A DNA stretch of 6,436 nt from CAYYNP01 sp964472545 (GCA_964472545.1 CAYYNP010000430.1:1-6436); one strand, 5' to 3'. Numbered from the stretch's first letter, positions 1-6,125 are shown. Notes: generated by a model not told the origin, from the letters alone. A program made the numbers and translations.

Positions 1-28
1 GTGGGCATGTTGGCGGCCTACAATCCGG

Positions 29-52
29 CATGCCCACGCAAGCGTGGGCATG
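29..52. repeat. Perfect short palindrome (11-bp arms, 2-nt loop)
   Basis: The arm catgcccacgc at 29-39 is exactly complementary to gcgtgggcatg at 42-52, with only aa between them. A further copy of the right arm, gtgggcatg, sits at 1-9 and could pair alternatively with 29-37, so the element may begin left of the window. I recall very similar GTGGGCATG palindromes as abundant intergenic elements in planctomycete genomes; that is memory, not a search. No T-run follows, so an ordinary intrinsic terminator is unlikely. It may be a REP-like dispersed repeat or an mRNA 3'-end stabilising hairpin of a gene lying to the left. Confidence 0.8.
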
Positions 53-286
53 GTACCCAACCGACGAGATTATCTGCAATGAGGTACTAGAGACCACCGA
101 AAGCCCGGGCTGTACGCCCGTAGTTACACTAGCCCTCCTGGGGGGTGCCTGTCTCTGTGTGTCATAATCCCAACGTATCTTTGCATAATCTGTTGCCACG
201 TTGCCGCTGCCCACAAAAAACGGAAGCCGGCAGAGAGACCCGACGCGGGCCGGGATCCACAAGTGGCCGCTCGGACCCATCCCACG
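53..286. other. Intergenic leader upstream of the lipoprotein gene
   Basis: No convincing gene lies here. The short open frames have no ribosome-binding site and no protein-like composition. A small stem cgggc/gcccg with a tgtac loop occurs around 106-120. Two cataat hexamers, at 163-168 and 184-189, resemble a -10 box and lie 111-137 nt before the lipoprotein start, but neither has a good -35 partner at the usual spacing. The promoter is therefore only a guess. Confidence 0.4.
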
Positions 287-292
287 AAAGGA
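287..292 (+). promoter_or_regulatory. Ribosome-binding site fixing the lipoprotein start
   Basis: AAAGGA lies 7 nt before the ATG at 300. The same reading frame is open back to an ATG at 201, but that start has no such site and would put 33 charged, non-signal residues in front of the lipoprotein signal. The site and the signal peptide together decide for 300. Confidence 0.75.
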
Positions 293-299
293 AGAGGAC

Positions 300-1346
300 A
301 TGCCCTCACAACACCCGTTTGCGAAACAGCTCCTGTTGCTGGTAGCCGTTGGACTGGTCGGCTGCGGCAAGAGTTCGCCCGAGGAGCAGTACAAGGACGA
401 CCCGGCCCTGGCCGCGGCGATCAAGCAGCGGAAGGCGAAGGAGAAAGCGGCAGCAGAAGCGCCGCCGGAGCCCTATGACCCAAAGCCCTATGACCCCGTG
501 ACCATAACCGAAAAACCGGCCGGCCGGATTCTCTTCAACTGCTATCGCGATCGTGCGGTCACCATGTGGGGTGTCACGATCGGCGAGCAACCGAAACCTC
601 TGAAGTCCTTCAGATCGCCGCGCTGGTCACCGGACGGCAAACAGGTGCTGGTCTCGTATTTCGGCGGTCAGACCAATCGCTTCGAATTGGGAGTGACCGA
701 GCCGGACGGCGGAGGGGTGATCGACGTCGCCGCCAGCAGCAATCACGACAGCGCGCTTGGCGCCTGGTCGCCCCGCGGCAAGCAGATCGTGTACGTCCAG
801 TCCAAGGACAACTCGGGCGATATCGCAATCATCAACGTCGACGGTTCCGGGGCCCGCACGATAACGCCCCACGCAAAGGACGACACGCAGCCCGCCTGGT
901 CGCCCGACGGCCAAACGATCGCCTTCGTGTCTTACCGCGACTCGGGAAGCGGCATTTACACCGTGCCGGCCGCCGGCGGTACGGCAAAGCGCATCACACC
1001 CGAGAAAGACACCGCCGACCAGCCGGTCTATTCACCCGACGGCAATTACCTGGCGTACGTCGTGACGTATCGGCACCCGACCACGCGCGACTGGGTGCGC
1101 GATCTGCGCGTGATGAAGCTCGATAACAAGACGCAGCGCACTTTGGTGCAGGCGAAGAGACAGATCGTCGGGGTCGATTGGTCGCCGAAGGGGCAGTGGC
1201 TGGTCATCGGCTGCGAGGATGAGTCGCAAAGCGACCTCTGCATCGTGGACATCAACGGTGACGGCTTCCGGAAGATCACCGACGACCCGCACGGCGACAC
1301 GGCGCCCAGTTGGCAGCCCGTGGCGCCGGGTGCGAACCGTGATTGA
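300..1346 (+). CDS. PD40 (TolB-like) beta-propeller lipoprotein
   Basis: The product is a 348-residue exported lipoprotein. It starts with a type II signal peptide: Lys9, then a hydrophobic stretch LLLLVAVGLVGC, with the lipobox LVGC ending at Cys22. A Lys/Ala/Glu-rich, Pro-containing linker (about 30-68) follows and includes the doubled PYDPKPYDP. The rest (about 75-340) is a propeller with PD40 signatures WSPDG, WSPRG, WSPDG, YSPDG and WSPKG near residues 109, 156, 200, 244 and 294, plus a degenerate last SWQP at 337; that implies about six blades, as in the TolB C-terminal domain. No catalytic triad of the DPP IV hydrolase family is present, so this is probably a binding or scaffold protein in the cell envelope. 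It is not TolB itself, because the TolB N-terminal domain is missing. The next gene is over 320 nt away behind a large hairpin, so it is probably a separate transcription unit. Its ligand cannot be told from sequence. Confidence 0.88.
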   Translation: MPSQHPFAKQLLLLVAVGLVGCGKSSPEEQYKDDPALAAAIKQRKAKEKAAAEAPPEPYDPKPYDPVTITEKPAGRILFNCYRDRAVTMWGVTIGEQPKPLKSFRSPRWSPDGKQVLVSYFGGQTNRFELGVTEPDGGGVIDVAASSNHDSALGAWSPRGKQIVYVQSKDNSGDIAIINVDGSGARTITPHAKDDTQPAWSPDGQTIAFVSYRDSGSGIYTVPAAGGTAKRITPEKDTADQPVYSPDGNYLAYVVTYRHPTTRDWVRDLRVMKLDNKTQRTLVQAKRQIVGVDWSPKGQWLVIGCEDESQSDLCIVDINGDGFRKITDDPHGDTAPSWQPVAPGANRD

Positions 1347-1349
1347 ATT

Positions 1350-1375
1350 CGCCCGGCACCGACGCGTCCCGGGCG
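1350..1375 (+). terminator. Candidate 3'-end hairpin after the lipoprotein gene
   Basis: The arms cgcccgg (1350-1356) and ccgggcg (1369-1375) are perfectly complementary around a 12-nt loop, and the stem starts 3 nt after the stop codon. No U-tract follows, so Rho-independent termination is doubtful. It may act as a 3'-stabilising stem or be chance in GC-rich DNA. Confidence 0.3.
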
Positions 1376-1457
1376 GCCTGCGATTGCCAACGAACGGCCG
1401 GCAGCCCCGATGGCTCGTTGCACGTCGCACATCAGACACGTCAAGAGAGGACCGTTA

Positions 1458-1603
1458 AGGGGCGGCCGATGAATAACTTCCCCATTCGGGGTGGCTGGCG
1501 GCTGAGCGCAGCGAAGCCCCAGGACCCGGACAACTGGGGCACCGCTGCGCTATGCCCCAGCCACCCATCACTGACACCGGAAAGTTATTCATCGGCCGCC
1601 CCT
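1458..1603. repeat. Large multi-stem inverted-repeat element (MITE-like or dispersed hairpin)
   Basis: The 22 nt at 1458-1479 (starting aggggcggcc) are perfectly complementary to 1582-1603. Inside this frame three more nested pairs occur in the correct order: gggtggctgg (1489-1498) with 1557-1566, agcgcagcg (1505-1513) with 1543-1551, and gccccag (1516-1522) with ctggggc (1534-1540). The right half can also fold alone, with ctggggca (1534-1541) pairing to tgccccag (1553-1560). The trinucleotide TAA occurs at both outer edges (1456-1458 and 1603-1605), which could be a 3-bp target duplication but could also be chance. It encodes nothing convincing. The inner gtggctgg/agcgcagcgaagccccag motif resembles dispersed planctomycete intergenic repeats as I remember them. 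It ends 66 nt before the sigma-factor start and might lie in that leader. Confidence 0.85.
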
Positions 1604-1657
1604 AAGCAGCGCAGCGTGGGCGTGTTACACTGATTGGCGTATCGCGCTGCACGCCTC

Positions 1658-1662
1658 GAGGG
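1658..1662 (+). promoter_or_regulatory. Ribosome-binding site deciding the sigma-factor start
   Basis: GAGGG lies 7 nt before the ATG at 1670. It is only 1 nt from the ATG at 1664 and downstream of the TTG at 1634, so 1670 is the preferred start. It yields the N-terminus MNDSNNQGDS leading into the conserved TTHWSVVL block. Confidence 0.6.
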
Positions 1663-1669
1663 CATGACC

Positions 1670-2410
1670 ATGAACGATTCCAACAATCAGGGAGACTCAC
1701 CACGTACTTTTGCCACCACACATTGGAGCGTGGTTCTCGCAGCGGGGCAGAAATCGTCGCCGGATGCGGACGCGGCTCTGGCAACGTTGTGTGAGACGTA
1801 TTGGTTCCCGCTTTACGCCTACGTCCGGCGCCGTGGCCACAACGCCGATGAGGCCCAGGATCTGACTCAGGCGTTTTTCGCCCGAGTGCTCGAGAAAGAC
1901 TATGTTGCCGCAGCCGATCCCCAGCGGGGACGGTTCCGGGCGTTCCTGTTGACGGCGTTCAAACATTTCCTATCGAAGGAGCGAGACAAGGCTAGGGCGC
2001 AAAAACGTGGAGGCGGACGGGCCCCGCTTTCCTTGGATTTCGCATCCGGCGAATCCCGTTACGTGGCCGGGCCGGCGGATACTCTCACACCCGATCAACT
2101 CTATGACCGGCAGTGGACTATTGCACTGCTCGACCGTGTTATGCGGCGACTGGAAGAGGAGATGCGGAAATCCGGCAAGGCCGACTGGTTTGAGAGGCTC
2201 AAAGAGTTCATCGCAGGTGGTTCGGATGGCGCGACTTACGCGAAAACGGCGGAATCACTCGGCGCCACGCAGGCCGCCGCCAAAATGGCGACACACCGCA
2301 TGAGAAAACGATACCGCGAGCTGCTCCGACGTGAAATCGCCGAGACCGTTGAGCACGTCGCCGACGTTGAGGACGAGATTCGTGGCCTGTTCAAAGCAAT
2401 TTCCGGATGA
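1670..2410 (+). CDS. ECF-type RNA polymerase sigma factor, planctomycete kinase-linked class
   Basis: This 246-residue protein belongs to the extracytoplasmic-function sigma-70 family and should direct RNA polymerase to a dedicated promoter set. The N-terminus carries the planctomycete-typical ATTHWSVVLAAG (about 15-26). Sigma region 2 spans about 35-105, with the 2.2-like core DEAQDLTQAFFARVLEKD at 60-77 and the RGRFRAFLLTAFKHFL segment at 86-101. A Gly/Arg-rich linker (112-118, KRGGGRA) precedes sigma region 4 at about 148-225, whose helix-turn-helix part is YAKTAESLGATQAAAKMATHR. An acidic tail (226-240, VEHVADVEDEIRG) follows. Sigma region 3 is absent, as expected for an ECF factor. The kinase gene follows on the same strand after 105 nt, and no anti-sigma factor is seen. 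ECF factors next to Ser/Thr kinase genes are a described planctomycete theme, and phospho-control of an ECF factor by its neighbouring kinase is established in Vibrio (EcfP/PknT). Control by the downstream kinase is an inference here. Confidence 0.92.
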   Translation: MNDSNNQGDSPRTFATTHWSVVLAAGQKSSPDADAALATLCETYWFPLYAYVRRRGHNADEAQDLTQAFFARVLEKDYVAAADPQRGRFRAFLLTAFKHFLSKERDKARAQKRGGGRAPLSLDFASGESRYVAGPADTLTPDQLYDRQWTIALLDRVMRRLEEEMRKSGKADWFERLKEFIAGGSDGATYAKTAESLGATQAAAKMATHRMRKRYRELLRREIAETVEHVADVEDEIRGLFKAISG

Positions 2411-2502
2411 ACTCCGAAAAGAGTCCGTTACGCTCCGATCCCTTTCCGTCAGAAGAGAGGTAGAAGCGGTCGGATGGCCCGATCGCGAAAGCCGATCAGA
2501 CC

Positions 2503-2508
2503 AAAGGG
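2503..2508 (+). promoter_or_regulatory. Ribosome-binding site deciding the kinase start
   Basis: AAAGGG lies 7 nt before the ATG at 2516. An in-frame ATG at 2474 would add 14 basic residues (MARSRKPIRPKGLT) encoded across this very site. The start at 2516 places the first zinc-ribbon Cys at residue 7, as usual for such N-terminal ribbons. Confidence 0.7.
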
Positions 2509-2515
2509 ACTCACC

Positions 2516-4621
2516 ATGACCGAGACAAAAACCTGCCCCAGATGCGGAAAGAACCTGCCCGCCGATGCTCCCGTAGGCGTTTGCCCTAAGTGCCTGCTGG
2601 CCGCCGGACTCGACAGCTTCGACGACGAAGGGATCGAACGGACCGAAGGATTGTCGTCATCGGAGCAAGCCCCGCCGGTCACGACGGTCCGATATTTCGG
2701 CGACTATGAGCTTCTCGAAGAAATTGCCCGTGGCGGCATGGGCGTCGTCTACAAGGGGCGGCAGGTAAGCCTGAACCGGATCGTCGCTCTGAAGATGATC
2801 CTTTCCGGAGAACTGGCCGGTGAGGACGACGTCGAGCGGTTTCACAACGAGGCCCAGGCGGCGGCCAACCTCAAGCACCCCAACATCGTTGCCATTCACG
2901 AGGTAGGCCGGCACGAGGGTCGATACTATTTCTCGATGGATTACGTCGAAGGCCAAAGCCTTGCCGAGATGATCCAAAAAGGACCGCTGCCCGCTCGAAA
3001 AGCCGCCGAGTACGTGAAGACCCTTGCCGAGGCCGTCCACTTCGCCCATCAGCGCGGCACGCTGCACCGCGATCTGAAGCCGGCGAACGTACTGGTGGAC
3101 ACCGACGATCAACCGCACATCACCGACTTCGGTCTGGCAAAAAGAGTGGCGGCCGACAGCGGGCTGACCGCAACGGGCGCGGTACTGGGTACCCCGAGTT
3201 ACATGTCGCCGGAGCAGGCGTCGGGCCGTCAAGCCGACGTTGGGCCCCATAGCGACGTCTATTCCCTCGGCGCCATTCTCTACGAATTGCTCACCGGCCG
3301 GCCGCCTTTTTGCGCGGCGTCGGCGGTGGCGACGTTGCGGCAAGTGACCGACAATCCACCGACGGCGCCGCACAAGCTCAACCACGATGTGCCGCAAGAC
3401 CTGGAGACGATCTGCCTGAAATGCCTGGAGAAGTCGCCACACGTTCGTTACCACTCCGCTCGCGAGCTGGCCGCGGAACTGGGCCGTTTTCTGAACCGTG
3501 AGCCGATTCAAGCCCGGCCGGCCAGCGCAGTTCGTAAGGTCGACACATGGCTCCGCCGGCGGCCGTGGGCAATCACGGCGGCCTCGTCACTGGCCGTGCT
3601 GGTATTGGTCTGCATCATCTACTACCAATTCCAGCAGAACTTGCTGATTCAGTACCAGCAGTCCCATCCGCAGTACGTTCGAGCGGCCGGCGAGCGTATG
3701 GACCGGCTGGATATATGGGCAGAGTTCTTCCTCGGCATTGGCTTCCCGCTAGTGATGCTGGGACATCTGCTCTACCGCGAGAAGTCACTTCGTCTGACAA
3801 ACTTGCGTCAGTATTTTGACGGCACGATGGAACGGGCTGACCCGCAGCCCGTCAGCACCACCGTTCGCATCGTCTGCGGCGCGACGGGTCTTTCGGTATT
3901 GACCTCTGGCCTGTTCTTTGCAGCGAAGATCATCGAAACGTACGTTTGGGAAGGCCCGGTTCCAATGATCTACGTGTTGGTCATCTATCCGGTGACCTGG
4001 ACCGCTCTGTGGTTGCTGGTCCGCGTTGCAAGAGACTACCGCCAGGCCGTGTATGGGCGGTCGAGCCGCGAGATCGACCCCGAGCAGCTTGGCCAGATGC
4101 GTGAGTTGCTCCTGGATGGCGATCCCGTCGGGGCGCTGCGTATCTATCGCCGGGCCATTCCCGACGTAGGACGAGCCGAGGCCGGGCGGTTCGTCGATCA
4201 ACTCGCCGCGAAGGTCAAGGCCGAAGACCCCCGGCGCTATTGGGCCAATCAGCCGAAGCTGTGGGAGATCAACTGGCGCGCGGCCGGCAAGTGCCTGGCT
4301 ATCGTAGCACTCGCCGTGTTCGCCGTCTCGTCTATGATGGGTTCGTTTCACCCCGGTATAACAGCAGCGGGCTTGCTCGGTGGATCGTTATTCGGTGGCG
4401 GCATGATGGCCACGTCAATTGCCACGGCACGGTTCAAGAAGAACACCAGACGCCGCCTGGTAATCCTCGCGGTGACGGCATGCGTAATGCTGATCCCGAT
4501 CTATGGCCCCGCGTTGTTTTGGGAAACGAACACGTTACACTCACCGTTCGGCTGGCCTTGGCAAGTCAGCTTCCTCGGCGGCGTCTTTCTGGTTCTTTCC
4601 GCCTTTTCCCACAGACGCTGA
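2516..4621 (+). CDS. Transmembrane Ser/Thr protein kinase with N-terminal zinc ribbon and about 8 membrane segments
   Basis: The product has 701 residues. A zinc ribbon is formed by CPRC (7-10) and CPKC (23-26). The Hanks-type kinase domain (about 64-328) is complete: glycine loop ARGGMGVVYKG (71-81), ATP Lys93 in ALK, Glu112, catalytic loop HRDLKPAN (184-191), DFG at 204-206, SPE at 231-233, and Asp247 in DVYSLG. It should therefore be active. Hydrophobic segments lie at about 351-371, 402-420, 451-473, 483-505, 592-610, 614-636, 648-668 and 682-697. The loops predicted to be cytoplasmic are Arg/Lys-rich (421-431, 503-518, 638-647, and the C-terminal SHRR), matching the positive-inside rule and a cytoplasmic kinase. 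The large loop 506-590 contains an L7/L12-like helical stretch (about 527-566). The membrane part replaces the WD40 or TPR sensors often attached to planctomycete kinases; its ligand is unknown. It lies behind the sigma-factor gene, its likely substrate or partner (inference). Confidence 0.93.
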   Translation: MTETKTCPRCGKNLPADAPVGVCPKCLLAAGLDSFDDEGIERTEGLSSSEQAPPVTTVRYFGDYELLEEIARGGMGVVYKGRQVSLNRIVALKMILSGELAGEDDVERFHNEAQAAANLKHPNIVAIHEVGRHEGRYYFSMDYVEGQSLAEMIQKGPLPARKAAEYVKTLAEAVHFAHQRGTLHRDLKPANVLVDTDDQPHITDFGLAKRVAADSGLTATGAVLGTPSYMSPEQASGRQADVGPHSDVYSLGAILYELLTGRPPFCAASAVATLRQVTDNPPTAPHKLNHDVPQDLETICLKCLEKSPHVRYHSARELAAELGRFLNREPIQARPASAVRKVDTWLRRRPWAITAASSLAVLVLVCIIYYQFQQNLLIQYQQSHPQYVRAAGERMDRLDIWAEFFLGIGFPLVMLGHLLYREKSLRLTNLRQYFDGTMERADPQPVSTTVRIVCGATGLSVLTSGLFFAAKIIETYVWEGPVPMIYVLVIYPVTWTALWLLVRVARDYRQAVYGRSSREIDPEQLGQMRELLLDGDPVGALRIYRRAIPDVGRAEAGRFVDQLAAKVKAEDPRRYWANQPKLWEINWRAAGKCLAIVALAVFAVSSMMGSFHPGITAAGLLGGSLFGGGMMATSIATARFKKNTRRRLVILAVTACVMLIPIYGPALFWETNTLHSPFGWPWQVSFLGGVFLVLSAFSHRR

Positions 4622-5161
4622 GCGAGAAGACCATAACACGGTGCCTGGGGCCAAAATACTCGGCCGACACTCAAACTCCTTGAAAACTACAGGAAGTTCG
4701 GGTTTGCCAACACAGCGGGGCTTGTACATCCGGGGGTTCCGCAGGAGGTCTTTCTGGCCCTGTCTTTCGACGGGGATCCTCGGCAAGGCGAAGTCACGTT
4801 CCACGAGGGATTCAAAGCGGATGGCCAACAGGAGGGTACGGGTGACGCCTGACAGCGCGCCTAGGTCGTCTCCGCGCCGTCCCGTCAAATGACCGTGCAT
4901 GAAACTGCCTTGCCCCCCATTAGAGGTCGATCCTCTCAGGAGCGATCTGGGCAGGGCGGGCACGTTCTCCGGCACGGTCCGATCGCCCCGAGAAACGTCG
5001 CCGCCCGGCAATTCGGGACGCCCAGCGGCCGGACTGGCAAATTCGCCTGATTCACGCTCGATCAAAGCAACGTAATCTGGGACGCAGGCGCGGAGGCTTG
5101 ATCGCAACTCGTCGACAAGTTCCAATGGAGGGCAACAGGAGCCGTCCGCGGCTGCGTTCAT
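4541..5161 (-). CDS. Weak candidate gene, hypothetical protein (206 aa) or degraded gene
   Basis: A frame is open on the minus strand from an ATG at 5161 (or an upstream start at 5200) to a stop at 4541-4543. I do not recognise the product. The first third looks protein-like, for example ELVDELRSSLRACVPDYVAL, and its codons are strongly G-rich in position 1 (27 of 56 by my count), as in real genes. The last third (SSRSASVGKGGKNQKDAAEE) looks non-coding and runs 81 nt antisense into the 3' end of the kinase gene, which is unusual. The ATG is preceded only by a weak AAAGG at short spacing. If real, it would be divergent from the acetyltransferase gene. It may be a gene remnant whose true end has been lost, or the shadow of the plus-strand frame at 4637-4852, which shares its codon register. 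Confidence 0.25.
   Translation of the reverse strand: MNAAADGSCCPPLELVDELRSSLRACVPDYVALIERESGEFASPAAGRPELPGGDVSRGDRTVPENVPALPRSLLRGSTSNGGQGSFMHGHLTGRRGDDLGALSGVTRTLLLAIRFESLVERDFALPRIPVERQGQKDLLRNPRMYKPRCVGKPELPVVFKEFECRPSILAPGTVLWSSRSASVGKGGKNQKDAAEEADLPRPAER
4637..4852 (+). pseudogene. Start-less coding-like frame, possible C-terminal gene remnant
   Basis: Directly after the kinase stop a plus-strand frame runs from just behind a TAA (4634-4636) to a TGA at 4850-4852. It has no ATG, GTG or TTG before the protein-like part. The translation is protein-like, for example KLLENYRKFGFANTAGLVHP and QEVFLALSFDGDPRQGEVTF. My count over 59 codons (4673-4849) gives GC of about 71%, 39% and 64% at codon positions 1, 2 and 3, with G in 46% of first positions. 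That is a coding-type pattern. The complementary strand in the same register is also open, so the pattern does not by itself settle the strand. If this strand is right, the piece is a truncated 3' end of a lost gene. I do not recognise the family. Confidence 0.3.
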
Positions 5162-5233
5162 GGCCTTTGCCCGCCGAGTCTCTGAGCGGCTCCAGTACAC
5201 CGGATATCATTCTGGCGGAAACACCACGAACGA
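4853..5233. other. Gap region between the kinase and acetyltransferase genes
   Basis: Apart from the weak minus-strand candidate, which covers most of this stretch, I see no RNA gene or mobile-element gene here. It holds the first copy of the 17-bp direct repeat at 4981-4997. The acetyltransferase frame is open back to an ATG at 5160, but that extension is a poor protein start and lacks a ribosome-binding site. Confidence 0.4.
4981..4997. repeat. 17-bp direct repeat, copy 1
   Basis: The sequence gatcgccccgagaaacg recurs exactly at 6181-6197, 1200 bp away. Similarity continues weakly for about 25 nt with gaps (tcgccgcccggcaa here, gtcgcaccgagcaa in copy 2). The repeat lies between short complementary arms gggcgg (4954-4959) and ccgccc (5001-5006). 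Copies 1 and 2 bracket the acetyltransferase gene. Confidence 0.7.
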
Positions 5234-5265
5234 CCAACGGGTCACCGTGATTCATGGTGCGTTGG
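5234..5265 (+). promoter_or_regulatory. Imperfect hairpin in the acetyltransferase leader
   Basis: The arms ccaacg (5234-5239) and cgttgg (5260-5265) enclose a second stem, cacc (5243-5246) with ggtg (5256-5259), leaving a 3-nt bulge and a 9-nt loop. A second small hairpin, ggtct/agacc with a ggcg loop (5296-5309), lies just before the ribosome-binding site. They could be an operator or a structured 5' leader; no known riboswitch class is recognisable. Confidence 0.3.
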
Positions 5266-5313
5266 CGCCAGGCCTGCATGATGTCCCGCTACTGAGGTCT
5301 GGCGAGACCGAGC

Positions 5314-5318
5314 GGAGG
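5314..5318 (+). promoter_or_regulatory. Ribosome-binding site deciding the acetyltransferase start
   Basis: GGAGG lies 6 nt before the ATG at 5325. The alternative upstream ATG at 5160 would add 55 residues that resemble no part of the acetyltransferase family, so 5325 is strongly preferred. Confidence 0.85.
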
Positions 5319-5324
5319 ATCAGG

Positions 5325-6125
5325 ATGAGAGAGTACGAGATCGTCGACACCAATGCGGACAACATCGGCGGTTGTGGCATCTGCGGCCGTAAGCCCGGCA
5401 GGACCGAGGGATATCGCCGCAAGTGTGATTGGCTCAAGAAGCACTACGCGGAAGGCGTGAAGTTCAAGGTGCTCCGCTCACGCGAATTCGGTGACGTCGG
5501 GGTGATCGAGTATGCCCCCGGCAGTCATGCATGGAGACCCGTCGAGGCGGAGGGTTACTTTGTTATCCATTGCATGATGGTCATCCGCAAGCACCTGGGG
5601 AAAGGACTCGGCGCTCTCTTGCTGGATAGTTGTCTGAGGGACGCGAAGAAGAGCCAGTGCCGAGGGGTCGCCGTTGTCACAAGTTCGGATAGCTTCATGG
5701 CCGGAAGCGGTTTGTTCATCAAGGCGGGTTTTGTTTCGGTACAGAGCATCCCTCCCTACGAGTTGCTCGTCAAGAAATTCAAGAAAGCAGCACCCGATCC
5801 TCGTTTCATCGTGGACAGGGAGCGAGTATTGAAGAGGTACAAGAAGGGCCTCACGATCCTGGCTGCCGATCAATGCCCTATGGTTGCCAAGTGTGTGAAG
5901 GATATTGCGGAGGCGTCCGAAGCCCTGGGGCTGAAGACGAAAGTGGTTCGCGTCCGCAGCGCCAAACAGTCAAGGGAGCTTCCAACGCCCTATGGCGTAT
6001 TCAGCATTGTCTACGATGGAAAGCTGATTGCCGAGCGTCCGGTCAGCGGCACGAGGTTCAGGAACATCATGTGGGACATCAGTCGCGGCATCTTCAGCAC
6101 GCCGAAAGCGTCCGATCGGCGCTAG
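5325..6125 (+). CDS. GNAT-family N-acetyltransferase with YoaP-like C-terminal domain
   Basis: This 266-residue protein should transfer an acyl group from acetyl-CoA to an unknown amine. The N-terminus has GGCGICGRK (15-23) and GYRRKCDWLKKHYAEG (29-44). The GNAT fold follows (about 45-155), with the acetyl-CoA pyrophosphate loop RKHLGKGLG (88-96) at the start of its helix, then SGLFIKAGF (128-136) and the family-typical VKKFKKAAPDPRF (149-161). The C-terminal part (about 175-250) matches the YoaP-like domain (named after Bacillus subtilis YoaP): ILAADQCPMVAKCV (178-191) with Cys184 and Cys190, then PTPYGVFSIVYDGKLI (220-235). That part looks like a thioredoxin-like fold with CX5C rather than CXXC. 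The family occurs in Firmicutes and archaea as I recall; its substrate is not established to my knowledge. The gene stands alone, uses AGG for 7 of 24 Arg (the kinase gene 0 of 53), and lies between direct repeats, which suggests separate acquisition. Confidence 0.88.
   Translation: MREYEIVDTNADNIGGCGICGRKPGRTEGYRRKCDWLKKHYAEGVKFKVLRSREFGDVGVIEYAPGSHAWRPVEAEGYFVIHCMMVIRKHLGKGLGALLLDSCLRDAKKSQCRGVAVVTSSDSFMAGSGLFIKAGFVSVQSIPPYELLVKKFKKAAPDPRFIVDRERVLKRYKKGLTILAADQCPMVAKCVKDIAEASEALGLKTKVVRVRSAKQSRELPTPYGVFSIVYDGKLIAERPVSGTRFRNIMWDISRGIFSTPKASDRR

Noticed and set aside
201..299. Longer N-terminus for the lipoprotein starting at 201
   Set aside because: It would bury the signal peptide and lipobox behind 33 charged residues, and it lacks the ribosome-binding site seen before 300.
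470..496. Tandem copy of gccctatgaccc (period 15) in the lipoprotein gene
   Set aside because: It is in frame and simply encodes the doubled PYDP linker; only two units, so not a separate repeat element.
122..1631. Recurring TTACACT (about 124, 1625 and 4534) as a shared -10 element
   Set aside because: One copy lies inside the kinase coding sequence, none has a -35 partner at the proper distance, and a 7-mer recurring three times in 6.4 kb is not informative.
1343..1633. Plus-strand open frame across the hairpin element
   Set aside because: Its second half is made of the inverted repeat itself, there is no credible ribosome-binding site, and the translation has low complexity.
2657..3511. 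Long minus-strand open frame (284 codons) opposite the kinase domain
   Set aside because: It is fully antisense to a kinase domain with all catalytic motifs; the translation is Arg/Val-rich and non-protein-like. It is a composition shadow.
5160..5324. Longer N-terminus for the acetyltransferase starting at 5160
   Set aside because: There is a strong GGAGG before 5325, and the extra 55 residues do not resemble the family.
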